Shown here: piece by piece, positions 12,715-27,500 of the stretch | Numbering within the stretch: the stretch's first letter is position 1 | Layout: each line of letters starts with the position of its first letter | Position numbers and translations under genes: made by a program | NCBI RefSeq assembly: GCF_001039355.2 | Contig: NW_019775439.1 | Coordinates: 167,080-231,079 of the forward strand | Length of the DNA stretch: 64,000 nt | Direction: 5' to 3' | Source: Lingula anatina | Taxonomy: Eukaryota; Brachiopoda; Lingulata; Lingulida; Lingulidae | Notes under the pieces: model-generated | Told to the model about the DNA's origin: nothing | Database searches by the model: none | What the model saw: only the letters and a program-made list of their open reading frames with translations

Positions 12715-15700
12715 TCATTTTTCTCCGTTCACCATGACAACCTTGTCAGCAGTTAGATTCGCATTGTTACTGTTATTATTACTATTACTACGGGGATTTG
12801 TTTTCCCATTTGGTTTGACGTCCGACTCACTGCCGCTTTGCTGACTCCCACCACTACCACCGATGCCGCCATTTTTCAAACCGCCGCCATTATTGGGACG
12901 TTTTCCTCCCCTGCCGCCTCCACCGCGCTGTTCTCTCTGAGGTTTGGGCGACTCACTTTTTCTCATCATATCGTTTTTGTTCTTTGGTTGCTGCTCGCCC
13001 TTACCATCCCCTCGCCCCTTACTGTTCTCTTTTCCACCAGAACTAGTACCGTTTGAGTTGGCAGGAGGCGGATGAGATCCCTTTGAACTCTCGTTGTTGT
13101 AACTATTGGCACTACTCTTCTTGGACATTGCATCAGAATTTTTACCAGTCCCTCCCTGGCCACCAGAGGGAGCACTAGGAGGTTTATTGTCAAAACTCTG
13201 GCCTCCAGCGCCTTCTCCTCCTCCTCCTCTATTTGTGTTAACAACGGGAACGTTCTTGGCGGCAGAACCGGCCCGTGAACCTTGAGTTGTATCCGTGTCT
13301 GTGCCAGACATCTGGCTATTGTAACCTCCACCTCGTCCTCCCCCACCGCGACCTCTACTGCGCTGAGGTCGTCTTTTACGTCTCCTGCCACGCCCTCTTC
13401 CACCATCCAATGAAGAAACACTCTCTGAAACATAAAGACACTCAATATCAGCATAAATCCTTGCTTTCCGTTTTATCGAGGCAATACCGAAAAAATATGG
13501 ATCTGCCTAGATTCAGGAGGCGAGAGTTTATACAGTGAGAGGGAATTCATCTGAAGCATATGAAGTTCACACTATGCTGTGACAGATAAACTTCATCTTA
13601 TCCCTTGCTGCACTTAACATTGAACCCTGAAATGGAGGTAAGTTGTTCGTCTTTATATTAGTGATTATATCTCCAATTAATAATATCAATATAAATGAAT
13701 GAATAAATAAATAAATCACCTTGGTCTTGACTGGTGACACTAGAAACTTCCAACTGATTGTCTAAAATTGTGTCCTCGTCATCAGTCCTGCGCAACCTGT
13801 CACCCCCTCTGCCACGATCTTCATTATATACTGAAATACATATACAAATATGAACAATGTAAATCTTACATACACAGCACAGAATCACATGATATATAAT
13901 ATTATAATGTAATATGATATATATATGGTATATAATGATATTAAATGTTATAATGTTAATGTTAAATACATATATGGCAGTCTCAGGGATCAAATACATT
14001 TATTGCATATAAAACACCTGCTTATAAAACACATGCTTGACTACTTAATTCCAAAAATGCAAGAAGCCTCTGAGAAAAAAAGTGAAGCTGATGGCTGGAG
14101 AAGTACAAGTCATTCAGTGTATTAAGCTTTTAAAAAATAGCTAAGTAATCAGCAAGGTTAAATAGTATTTGCGAGACCCATTACAAAATTAAATAGCATA
14201 AATGTTGCAGATCAAAACAAGATGCACACATTGTTATCACATGGAGTACTCCAACACATAAACCCTGACTGGTCTGGGTACGAGTGACATCATCAGGCTT
14301 ATTCTTTCCAAATGCGTGCTACAGAAAGTGCATGTAAAACAATAAGAGGCAAACTTCAAGCTTAACAGGAATCACAGTGAAGAAAACACAGTGAACATCT
14401 TCAAAACAAACCAACAGATGCAGTGAGCAAATCTAAAATGTGACATTTGGCAGGAAAAAAAAAAAATTCAGACATCACAAGCTTCTACATGGGGTATCTG
14501 ATTAAGTGAATCTACAGGCCACCAAACATGAAGATCCTGGCCATAAATAAATGATCTTAATAATAACATCTAAATATGAATATACTGGTTTATTTCTTTC
14601 TTTTGTGATTTGTTGTATGTTATCAGTTGTTCATTGTACATAATACCATGTCATGTTACACTATTTACTCACAACTAATATAGCTTCAATTTAGTGTTGA
14701 GCACTCTAATGCTATGGTGGCTAACCAATATATCAGACAGATTAAATTATGCAACACTACCTATTTATTCTAGTAAGCAACAATAATAAGTCACAAGAAA
14801 TTATTGGAATCAGGTACACTGCTACAATTGCATATCAAGAAAAACAGGCAGTGGTTACTTATCTCTTATTTTAAAGAGAAATTGTCAGGAACTCATGATT
14901 TTTCTTAATTTTTTTCATTATTCATAATTTATCATGTTTTTTTTTTTTTTTTTTTTTTTTTTGGGGGGGGGGGTCAAGCTAAAGCCAAAATGAGTAAAAA
15001 AAACATACAAATAACGACAGAATTACATGTAAGCTGGCTAAACACAGGTTTTCTACTGATACTGATACATTAGACTTAGCACTGTAAGGCATATTTTCAA
15101 CATTCAAAGCAGGCAGAGTGTAAAACACCAGAAAAGCTAAAACATACATGTAATATGGAAGTCGTCAACATCATCCAAAGTAACATGCCTTTCATAGAGC
15201 GGGCTTCTTCTCCCATCTATTAATATAAGGAGTGTATGAGTAACATCAGACATTAAAATTTGTCAACAGAGCTTTTCCTGTTATCCTGACTAGTGATGAC
15301 ATTTTCAAAAAAAAAAAAAAGATTTTTTTTTTCTGGGTTCGTTGTTTACCCATTCAAAAAGTAGTTGATACTAAAATGAATTTCTGCAATCGTAAGAGTT
15401 TTAACAAATCCACTAACAATAAATGCTGTGTTCTATCTTTCAGAATTCAGTGAGATTTTCTTTTCTGTGTCCAACTTGGCAAAGAGTGAAATGAAAATAT
15501 TTGGTAGTGCAACTTATGTTTCTTGTCAACAAAAATACTAAAATCAAAATCTGAACATTTTAGACTGGTGGTAATTCTAACCAAAATACAATAACGTACA
15601 AAGGGCAAAAATCAAAAACTTTTGCAAGAACCATAAAATCAAGTACAAAAAAGTCGCTCATGCATAGCAAAAATGTTCTCATGCTGACAGCAGGTAAAAA

Positions 15701-17920
15701 GCCAGACAAATAGTCATACAAAAATCGGGAAACTTTTACCATTTTCTCTCAGAGAAGGCAACCCTCGTCCCCTTCCTCTGCCACGCCCACCTCGCTGGCG
15801 CCCCCTATTCTGGTGTAAAGCGCTGTCTGTGTAATACCCCATGTTGTACAGGTGGTCGTGGTCATCGCCAATATCTTCTGACCAATCAGAGACAGGGTGA
15901 TGCATATCATCACCTTGAAAAATCAAAATAAATTGATTACAATAAATAAAATATGACAGCTTTTTTCTAACCCTTATTTTTCGAGCACTGCAGCAGTTAT
16001 AATTTCTATTTCTTATCTATTAATATATCCATCTAAAATAAATAAAATTTGTGTTTTTATCCTAGAAAGGGTTAATCAAACAAAATTTAAAGAACATTCT
16101 AAACATTATTTCATGCATACAGAATTGACTAAAAGTTTTTATCCTCCATTAAGTTTAATGAAAAAAAAAGCAATTAACAAAAAAAATATATATATAACTG
16201 ACAGGAATTGACCTTCTCTTAAATTACCCAATTTGACCTCATTACCAGAAGCATAGCGCTCATTGGCCCATCGTCTCGGTCCCCGTCCCCTGCCACGGCC
16301 GCCACGGTAACCGCCTCGACCACGGACACCACGATCACTATGGTACGAGTCATCACTGCCCCTGGGGAGAGGAAAAAGAAAATAATTCATTACTGAGAGA
16401 ACATCTACTTTTTTCAATTTATCATCTGTTTGCTTTTATCCTTTTTTACTTTCAAAGTATGCCTGAACAGTTTTGTGCACGCAATTTAAATGGCAACGTC
16501 CTAGAAAATCATGAATGTTAAATCTTAGTTACAATTATAGCTGTGGTCTCATCATCATCATTAGAAGTTATCTTCTCATAAGAGACTGAGGCTATTGTGT
16601 GCATGAAAAGATGCTTCTTTCATTTTTATTTATTGATTTATTTTGAAAATTAAAAATGCCCCCCCCTTTAACACCAGATATGTACAAAACACAATACAGT
16701 CCTTTCCATATTTTAAAATGTACTAAGAACCTGCCAATAAACAAAAATCCTCACACCTGGTATGCTTATTATAAACCAACATTAATGAATCTTCCGCCTT
16801 CCACATTTAGTTGGTCTACTCTTACCTTCTCTCCCTTGGAGGAGGGAAATAAGGACCCGGTTGGTTCGGGCCTGCAATACTCCGTAACTGCTGGTCTATC
16901 TCCTGCTTCTCTTGACGCAATTGTTCTACTTCCTGGAACCAGAGAGGCCAAGTTTTGTTTAATTTTATTTATTTGTTTAACAACATGCAAACAAAACATC
17001 TGCAGTTCATACTGCACCTCCTCCACCCCCTTTCCCTTTCCTTACCCAAAGCAATATCTAAGACGAGTGAGACTTTCTACATGTCTTTCTCCATAACTAA
17101 AAAAATGAAATAGGTATAACTATTAGAAGTACACCATAACACAGACAGTCCTTCTAATTTCCTGTCTGAACAAGATTTAATGATAAAACTTAAGACTACA
17201 TTTCCAGCCCAACAGTACATGACCCCCAGGTCTTCTACATGACCCACTGGTCTTCCTACCTTCAAGTGTTCCAAGTGATACTCCAGCAGTATCCTGGCAT
17301 TGGCAATAGCCTCCATAGTTCCTACAAATACAAAAGGCACTTGTCCCTGGAAATAAAAAATGAAAGGGAAAATAGTCAATTTTATTTCAACTTCTTGTTT
17401 CAGCTATATAACACAGATTCCTTGATAATATGATCGACAGGAATTCTACATCCTAAATTTACTTTGATCTCCTTTTTAGAAAATAAAATAAAATTACAAT
17501 TCATTACCATAATAAGCTTCTCTCCTGATATTTTAGCTCCATGTTTCCAGACATGCACTTTCTTTCATTTTCAACATCATATAAAACCAACATGCAATTC
17601 GAGAAACCAACCACTAATGATCAAAGCAAAAAAAAAGATTTAATAATACTTCACAACAAACATTATATGTCAGGATTCTTGAAGAGTGTTACTAACCTTC
17701 AATCACCCTAGTCTGTTTCCTCTACCTCTTATCACAAAGGGCCCCGACAACAACAAATTCTTAACTAGCAGGGCCCGATATCAGTCAGACAAAGAAATTA
17801 AGAATTTTTTATTACAGAAATTTGTAATCCCACCATCACCACCATTTAAATCTGAGACGTAAAATGAATAAATAAACAAACAAAAATTCATTCACTTAAC
17901 CAATCACATTTCAAAAGACA

Positions 17921-17971
<51 letters not shown>

Positions 17972-20900
17972 AAAACCCTCCAATGTCCCAACTATATTTC
18001 CAAATAGATTAATTTTTTTCCCCAAAGATTTTGTCTGACCGATTTTCAAGGCCCTGGAAGATGAATAAATACCACACCTGAAGGCTGTGAGTTACCTCGA
18101 GCCGTGGGGTAGCCTGCTCACTGTCACCCTCTATCTTCACCCTCACTACTCCCGACTTGTCCACTATCTCCTGTATGTTCTTGCCATTCTTGCCTATTAC
18201 TTTGGCTGAAGGGAAAAAAATGAAACAATGTGCACATTTGTGGCAAACATGACTAAGGATGTGGTTTCAGAGTTGAAGTTAAAGGGCCAAAATAGATGTT
18301 TTTTTTTTCTTTTTTTTTTTACTAATCATGATAATCATAAAATGTTTGTGTACTGTGGATTAAAAGCTATGACAGTCCAGTTATCGTGCACATTCTGCTG
18401 TAGTAGATCATGTCAAGTCAAAACAAATTTATTTGAAATTTTCCACGAGATCGTCAATGCATATATTATTCATTCTTTTTTGTATATTATATCATTCATT
18501 CTATGTTGTATATAATATTATTCATTCTGCTTCAAACTGAAGCTTATGTCATCTTCTTCCTACTCCAAGCCAAAATAAGATATAATCCCATGAGGTTCCT
18601 CCAATTTTACCCCAGCAGACCCTACCTATGAGCTCCCTGGGAACCTGTAGGGTCTCCTCAGCATACTCCAGCATCCCCCGCGCTTTCCTTACAGACTCCT
18701 CATCCTGGAAATGAGGTCAACATAATAAGGTCAACATATTTTCTTACAGGCTCATCATGAAAATCACCGTCAACATATCTCATTTTCCTTACTGATTCCT
18801 CATCCTGAAATTCACAGTCAACATACTTCAATACCAACAAAAAAAAAGGTCAACACACTTCTCCTCCTGAAAGATAAGGTCAACTTAATATGGTATATAC
18901 CAGGTAAACATTCTTTAACAAAAGGACAAATCTTTTGCTTTCCTTCATCCTTAAAGATAACGTTAACATAATATGTTTATTACCAGGTCAACAATCCAGA
19001 ACAGAAGGTCAAAATGTCTCTTGCTTTCCTTGTTCAGGTATTCTACATCCTGTCATTTCCAAACTTAATTTTTCTGCGGTTCTCATCTCATCATTAGGCA
19101 TAAGATCAACAAAATTATTTACCTTGGGTTACCTCTATTCATAACTTTTCCACTACCTCACCAAACCCTTTAATTTTACACATCTACATGTCAAAACACT
19201 CACATATAATATCCTTTTTCAATATTTTTCAAAAAAAAAAATACATTTTATTCATAAACGTCATCTTACCTCTCCAAACACCCTAAAGGTACACGTCTTC
19301 TCCTCCAATTCTATCCCAGACACCCCTGGGATATTCCTGGCCTGGGTGATATTGGCGCCATGCGTCCCTATCGCCAGACCCATGAGATCCTCGCGAACTG
19401 AAAACTCCTCACTGTAACTGCACTTGGTTAATCTGGTGCTCTGGAGGGAAAATTTTCAGAATTATACTGATGCAGGGTATCCTTTAAGATAGTGCAATTT
19501 AGCTGCTCATTTATTTTTTCTTTCATTTTTCTAATTTTTTTCCTTCAGAAATGTAGAGGTTATGTTAATGCACTTTCATGAAAACTTTACTTATTTTTTC
19601 CTTTTTTCAATATGTGTTCAAATTGACCCCCAATTTTAAAAATCAAAAAGTAAATATTTAAATTTTTTAAATACTTGAATATTTATGACTATCATCATTT
19701 AATTCAAGTTAATTTGGAATGTCTAAGGGATAAAATTAACATGACAAACATTATTTTGATGTAATCTTATGTCCCCACACAATTTCAATTTTGAATAGTT
19801 AAGGTTCAATTTCCATACAATTTTATTGATCTTCTTTTATTAATGTGCCCAAGCACACAAAATGACTGTTACAGGAAACCGAGATGAAAAACTAGTTTTC
19901 TGTTACTATTTTGTAACTTCTTAAAGTAAAATGCATGTAGTATGTAATGGAGCATGATGGCAAACTTTCTATAAACCTACTTACCTCTAATTTTTTGGCA
20001 GCCTCTTCAGTTCTTTGCCTGAGTAATAACTTCTGGCGTAGGTTTCTAAAGTGCATATCACTAAGTAGCGTTGCTTTTTTCAGTGTAGCTTCACTTAGGG
20101 CCTGTAAACAAAGTAAATTTTAAGTTTTTTTTTCTTTTTTTTTTCAATTTTGTATGAGAAAACTCAGTCCATCTGATGTGTGAGCCATTTGAAATATCAA
20201 ACATCATATTAGCCCCATCAATATCTTGAAACAAATCAATCATATGTTTGTCTAAAAGCAGCTAAATATTTAACATTTCTCATGGTAAACATTATACATT
20301 TACTAGTTAAAAGTCTAAAAGTTGATCAAAGTAGTTGACCATATATATCAGTTTATCAAATAAAAGCAATAATAATAACTTTGGTCCAATTTAACACAGT
20401 GGTCAAACAAAATAAAGACAATAAAACATGGCCCATCCGCCTTTTAATAAGACTCTATGATAAACACAGTTCTGTTTTATTGAGTACTTACTATAACTAT
20501 TAATGCATGTTCTTCAGGGCTATAGTAGATGACAGGGGTACCACAAGCCTTCTTGTAGTCCCTGAACATGGACTCATCATGGTATCTGAAAGGAATATCA
20601 CAAACAATATTTAAACAGCTTTAACAAAAACAGCAGTAACAAAAATTATACTAATAACAATTATTATTATAACAATTATTATAATAATATTAATTATGGT
20701 TCTTTAAAAATATGCTCCATACTTGTCCCAGAGCTATAAATAAAATCACTCTTCTCTTAAATTCTATCAATTGAAGTTGTTTTTTCAATTTCCATAATAC
20801 TGGTATCATTAACTGACATCACTTGAAAATGCATGAATCCAATCAGAACTTATGCTTTTAAACCCTGCATTAAAAGCAGCACCAATCTCTAGGACTGCCC

Positions 20901-22278
20901 TGGGAATGTTAACAGTCTAAGTCAGTGCCATTTTGAATGTGCCTTAATATTATATCAACCAACATACGTGAAATCAGCAGGCACATATTTTGTTAAATCC
21001 TATTACATAACAGAACGTTCAACATTTCCCTTGCAGATTGCAGCAATCTCTACGCCACCCCAATTACTTTGAATGCTACTTGCCACCAGAAATCTCATTA
21101 CCTAAATTACTCTTGTCATGAAAAAAAGCCCACAAACCGTTTTGCTTCTCACTATAATGCGCAGAGTAATAATCCAGGCACAGCGGGCCCTGGATGTGAG
21201 AGCCAAGTCAGCGTTTTGGAAAAAGGACGCTGATATAACTTAGAACAGCAGACTAATGGTTCCGTGGGTCAAATATGGCCAACCAACTTGAAAGCTTGTT
21301 GCATAATCCCTGCATGGAATCTATTCAGTGTTTAATCAGGAATTAGGCGGGTTTTTAGTGGGTCGCCATATTTGATCTTCATATCTCTAACACCCCATTT
21401 CCATAGATTAGATCGACCTACTTTAGATCGACCTAACTCCCTGGGGGTTCAAGCTAAATAGCTGTCAGCTGGGTGGACACGAAAGTTAATTACCCCCTTA
21501 CATCTTGTAGTAGGCGGGACGGACATTTAAGTTGGATTATCTGAAAGTAATCTAGTGAGACTCCCCGCGGGGATAGATCGATCTAAAATCTATGGGAATA
21601 GAGCCTTTGAGGCACACACAAAGATACCTTTACATAACAGCAAACATTTCATATTTCAGGAAATATCGACACTTTTCCCTAAATGGCCAAAGATACCTCA
21701 GTCATACCCTTGCACAGAATAACAATCTATTTAAGATGTTTCTGAGTTTCAAAAATCTAGTTTTTGAGTCTTTATGAAACGAAGACAAAGACGAGTGAAA
21801 TTTACAAGATGCAGTATTTTTACAATAAAAACTAGAAATACTGAACTCAAATTCATGGATCACAATTTTTAAAACTTATACTTACACATCTACGAGATCC
21901 TCTGGAACATCTATGTGGCACTTAAAAAATGTTGATTTACTTATAGGTGGACTGAAATAGAAGACAAAAACAAAATCACGAACTACTGGCATTAAAAGCA
22001 AGCTTGCACGGACTCAAACATAAGAGGCAAAAAGAACTTCACAAAATTTCAAACTGAGAGCAATTTGTGCATTTATGCTTACGCTTGTTTCTTGTTAGCT
22101 TGAGTATTAAATAAATAACTAATAATAAATTCAACATCCATTTGTTATTTCTTACATCTTTCATTAAATTTTTTTATTTATCTGTACATTTAACTATTTT
22201 TTTCAATCATAATGTTATCAATATATTTACCACTTGATTACTGATTCAGTTACTAATACATCCACTGATCCACCCTTG

Positions 22279-22343
<65 letters not shown>

Positions 22344-24423
22344 TCAAACTATGTTAATATTTTTAAGACTGTGATACCTCTTATTAACAGGCCTGATCCT
22401 ATCAGAGTCCACAATTTCATTAAAGGCTGACCCATATCCACCGAAGTCCACTACATAGAACTCCCCTTTGGTCATCTTGACCTGTCCTTGCCACCAGCCA
22501 CAGGGCTCGCCCTCCGTGGAGTTGGTCAAAACCTGAAGATGTCAAAAAGAATTTTTTTTAAAAAATTTGTAGAATCAAAATACATTGCAGAAATTTTTAT
22601 TCCTGAGTGTTTTACTACAAATACATACAAAAGCGATACACAGAAAAAAATACAACCCTTTTCAATGTTGCATCCAGGGTGTATGGGAGGGGAGGAAGCA
22701 TCCTCTCCCACTTTCAGCTCTCAACTAGCTGTAATTCCTCTTTATCAAAAAACAAGCAGCACTTCAATCTTCTACCCATATGGGCCAATTAAATCACAAT
22801 AGTTTAAATGCAGTACATGCGGGCTACAGTCATAACAGACTCTGGAAATTTTATGCACAGGAGGCGCCCCCTGTGTAGACGTGTCACGTCCAAACCTGGC
22901 CATCAAGTGTCTAGTTAGTGGAGTATGTATGATGTCACATTTTGTTCTCCATTCACCTACCTCTACATCATCTCCTGGCTGAAAATCAGTCTTCCCAGCA
23001 TTCTTTGGGGCTAAACGGACATCTTTAAATGGAAATTTTCTCTCTGGCTGCCAGCTGAAAAAGAAAAATAAAAATATATCAAATGATGCTAATAAATAAT
23101 ATCAATAATGCTGATACTGGTTAAAATAGACCCAGTAAGAAAATTTCTTCTGACATGCAGTTTTAAAACAGTTCACTTTAGATTGCAATAATAACTTCAC
23201 TCAAAAATGAAATGATGGTTCTACAATTTACACAAAAATAGCAAATTTGATGTAACAGCTAAAATATTTGAAGCTATTACTTAGTAACCTTGGACAAAAT
23301 CAAGAGCTTGAAGAACATTTTGGTTTAAAATCTCAGCTGAAAATACCATTTAGTTTTTGGCAAATAAACCTGAAAAACCCATCTACCTTAACTTGAAGGA
23401 GTATATGAATAGCTATTTTAATTGCAAAAAGGTTCTATTACTTTTACCTGTAGAACAACTCAAAAAAGACCTGTCACTTTTATTTCAGCTCTCTTTTCAT
23501 TTATTAATTTTTTTCTTTGGCTAGTTATACATTTTCTTCTAACTGTTTATTTATTGGTAACTAAAACTCAACGTAAATCTGTTACTAAAATCTGTAACTA
23601 AACTTGAGAGCTGACGCTAAATTATCAACTGCTAACAGAACAGAACATGGCCTCGAAATTCAACAAAAATTTGAGAATTAAGTTTTATTTATTATTGTCT
23701 ATTAATTTTGTTTACATTTCATGAAAAATTGTCTCAAATTCACTACAAAAATATGTAATTTATGATAACCTTTATGTATGTACCTGAACTGCTGATGACA
23801 GCACAGAGCAGTTTTTTTTTTCTATTAAACAGTTCACATTTAATCAGCATCATAGCTATTCATAGGAGAAAAATTTATTAAACATATACAGCATTTTCTT
23901 TAGATAACAATCAAATTGTAACTGGAAAGTGAAACTGGATCTGATTTTTTTCGGATAAATCCCACATTAAATTCTTTCCAAATGACTCAACAAAGCTCCC
24001 ACCATTAAAGATTAGAGGCAATGAACCTTATCCTAATAACCGCATATCAATCAAAGCTAATCATCTTCACCATGAACCTTGGAACCTGCTCTATCCATAT
24101 CCTTTATATACACTATCACTCCAGGTGAGAGATTTACCTGCTGTGTGTTATTTTAAAGATCACAACATCTTACGCCCTGCCAGTCCAGAGAACATACTGG
24201 CATGTCTTTCAACGCTGCCTATTAGTACTACTCTGAGCTGCTTGTTGCATCCAATCTGATCATATTACGAACTTGTTCAGGGGATATTTCGTATTGGTCT
24301 AAATCATCATTTTGATAATACTCACACATACTCCTTTTGTATGTTTAATTGTTGTCATTTTCTTTCACTGATGAAGCTGGGTATGACGGATTTATCTTAT
24401 TGATTTTTTAATAGGAATGTTAG

Positions 24424-24522
<99 letters not shown>

Positions 24523-27500
24523 ATCATCATCCTGATCAACAGCACTGGTGAAATCTAACCCAAGGCAAACAACTTAAAGAGCCTAAATCATTCCACATTA
24601 CATAGATCTATATACTGCCAATCTATTCCTTCACCTGAGCAAGTCAAGGGGCAAAATGCCCCCCCCCCCCTTCAATTAAAGTAAATCACATTTCACATCA
24701 TGTAAATCTCAAGATTAAAATCACTCTCAATTTATATAGCACAGTGATCAACAAATTAGCCCCTCCTTTCCCAGCAGGTTCCATGTTTACCAAGAGGGTG
24801 GAGTAGCTTCTCATACACAGCTCTACCAGTGGACGCGCCTCTTTACAAGACCACAAGCACCTCTCCAAGGAAAGAGAGAATATAATACATACTAGTTGGT
24901 AATTCTACCTGTAATCGATATACGAAGAAGGAAATTTAATCCCATCTCAAGAGGTGTGAAACTGATATTATGGTTTATTGCATAAATGTGGATCTAAGAA
25001 CTTGTTTCTGATCTATGGATCTTTGAAAGAGATTTCATCGAAATCTTTTCTGAAACAATCTTTATGAGCACCTGGTCTCAAGGTATTGAGGATATAGGTA
25101 TCCATGGTGGTATCTTAGTAAAACTGATTCATGTCCAGATCAAATTCATTTCTATCACATTTAAAAAAAAGGCCGAACTTCTATAATCCTGTAACATATT
25201 TCAGGTAGGGTTTTCAACAACCTTGAATATGTGTACAGTAAGTTTCAAGCAGCGACAGTAATCCACTAACTTGGACTAGTACTTTCACTACTAGGTGTAT
25301 CTTTTGGGATTAAGAACAGCAATCCACATATTTGACTGCTGTTCCCCACCCTCCTCTGCAATCAAAAGGGTCTGTTTGTACAACTGACCATTGGCTAACT
25401 AGGAAGAATAGTGTATTGAGGAGTACTGGAAATGTGAACACTAGTCATAGGGGACAATGCTGCACTGGACAGTGAATATGAACTGTATGACTCAGATCAG
25501 CCTGTTGTGAAATTTATCCTTCCCCTCCTCTCCCCCCCCCCCCCANNNNNNNNNCCCCCCCCCCCCCCCACCACCTGTCAAACACATACACACAAGTACA
25601 CACATACAAGCAAGCACACACACACACTTATACAAACTAACTGTTACACCCACACTCAGGCACATATATACACGGAAACAAACACAAAACATACTCTCCT
25701 TCTTAATTTTCTATCCTCAGTGGTTGTAACACTATCTAGATCAATTGGCTACTAGATTTTGCCCCCATCCCCATTCCCACCCCCAATATCCATTAGTCCA
25801 ACTCCATTTCCCTTAATAATTCAAACTTTAATAGATGTTTGTTAATTTTCTCAACATAAGAAAGATACTAAATTAGTCAACAAAGTGCCACAGATACGAA
25901 GCAAAGCTGGAGGTGGCAATACATACAGTCAGGGCAACCTTAGTGCATAAAAATAGTCTTATTAATATTACTCTCATTTTTATCCCAGCTGTCATGCTGA
26001 ACACAACAGTCAAACTAACAAATTTAACCTCTGGCAGCACTCCAAGGAGATGAGTTTGTTTGGGTTTTTTTTTCCCACTGCTCCTTAGCCTTATTGAATC
26101 CTACACATGTAAGGTCATCGTCTAAAATTAGTTTTTTTTTCCACAATTAAGTCTGCCACCAGGGTGTGAGTGATGCATCGCCACCATGCTGTGAAGTCAA
26201 CGATATAAAAGGCACTGGGTCAGTGATTGGTAGGTATGAGAAGAGCAAAAGAGCAAGATGCTACATCTTTCTTTTTTTTCCCCCAAATCTCCAGTTGCCC
26301 CGTTCCTTTCCTGAAGGCAAGGATACTAACAAGGTTAACTCAAAAGGTGAAATAAAAATTTGAACATAATATCGAAGGTTAACTCGAAAGGTGAAATAAA
26401 AAATTTGAACACAAGATGGTGTCCATTTAAGTCAGCTGTTTTACAGAGCAGGTGTTCCTTAGATTGATCTAGTGACACAGTAACCTAATGGTAAATGCAA
26501 CAATCCCCCCCCCCATCCCCCCCATCACTATCTTAGCCCCTCCCCCACCTTACCCCTTAAAAAAAAGCTTTGTGTTCAAAAAAATTAATAAACTGTTATA
26601 AGCAGTCTTTTCTCCAATTACTCCAACTCATTTTTGTATAACTTGCTTCCTAAAAACTGTGCAATGTAACTTTTCAATACGAAAAAAAACAAAAAAAACA
26701 TACTGATGTATTTTCAAGATGAAGAACCTGTAACAACTATAATATATATGTAAACCAGGAACCCAACTGATACCTATCTGGAACAAAAAAAACAATATTA
26801 ATGCTGTGGTTTACCTGAAAGGTTGAAACAGCTGGCTAGAATTTCCCAGGTTTAAAATAGATGACTAAATTAACTGAGTGTGACATTTAAGGGGGTGAAA
26901 TATGGCAAAAAAGAACATTACACAGTGTAATATCATCATGTGAGTTATTTTGCTCACAAACGGTATTCGCAATATGATTTACTTGAATTTATGGTGGTGA
27001 CTGGTAAGTCAGAGTGTGTGGGAGGGGGTGGGTGAGGAGGGGGGAGGCGGGGGGGGGGGGGGTTAGATTCCCTTACAATATAATGTAATGTTATACAATG
27101 CAATGTAAAACTTATGATATACTAGTAAAAGGATGGGTATTTTGCACAACAACTAAATTGTTTGTACTTGTTTGTATTAGTAAACAATCATAAAATGGGC
27201 AGAGCATACCATGTTTACTGTGATTTATTATTTTAAAATGCTCAAGAAATTAATTTTTTCATAAAATTTTCTGAATTGTGAGTTTGATTTTGGATCAGAG
27301 TTTATTTTAATAAATACCATCCCAAAATGATAAAACGTAATGTATCACCAACACAGATCCTGCCTTCCCCCTGCTATCTTACCTTCCAAAAACAAACGTT
27401 AGACCATTCCCCAGTCTAAAGAATTCCAGTGTGAATGCACCTTATAACCCAACCCTTTTCAATGCCCAATTTCACTTCCCCCTCTGATATAAAAGGGATA

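Noticed and set aside
12966-13454. 162-codon minus-strand frame overlapping the last FMR1/FXR exon
   Set aside because: Out-of-frame shadow of the Gly/Arg-rich coding exon; the family-matching frame is the 13424-12715 one.
24428-24521. Possible CRISPR-like or structured array
   Set aside because: Simple (AC)n microsatellite; the genome is eukaryotic and there are no spaced repeats.
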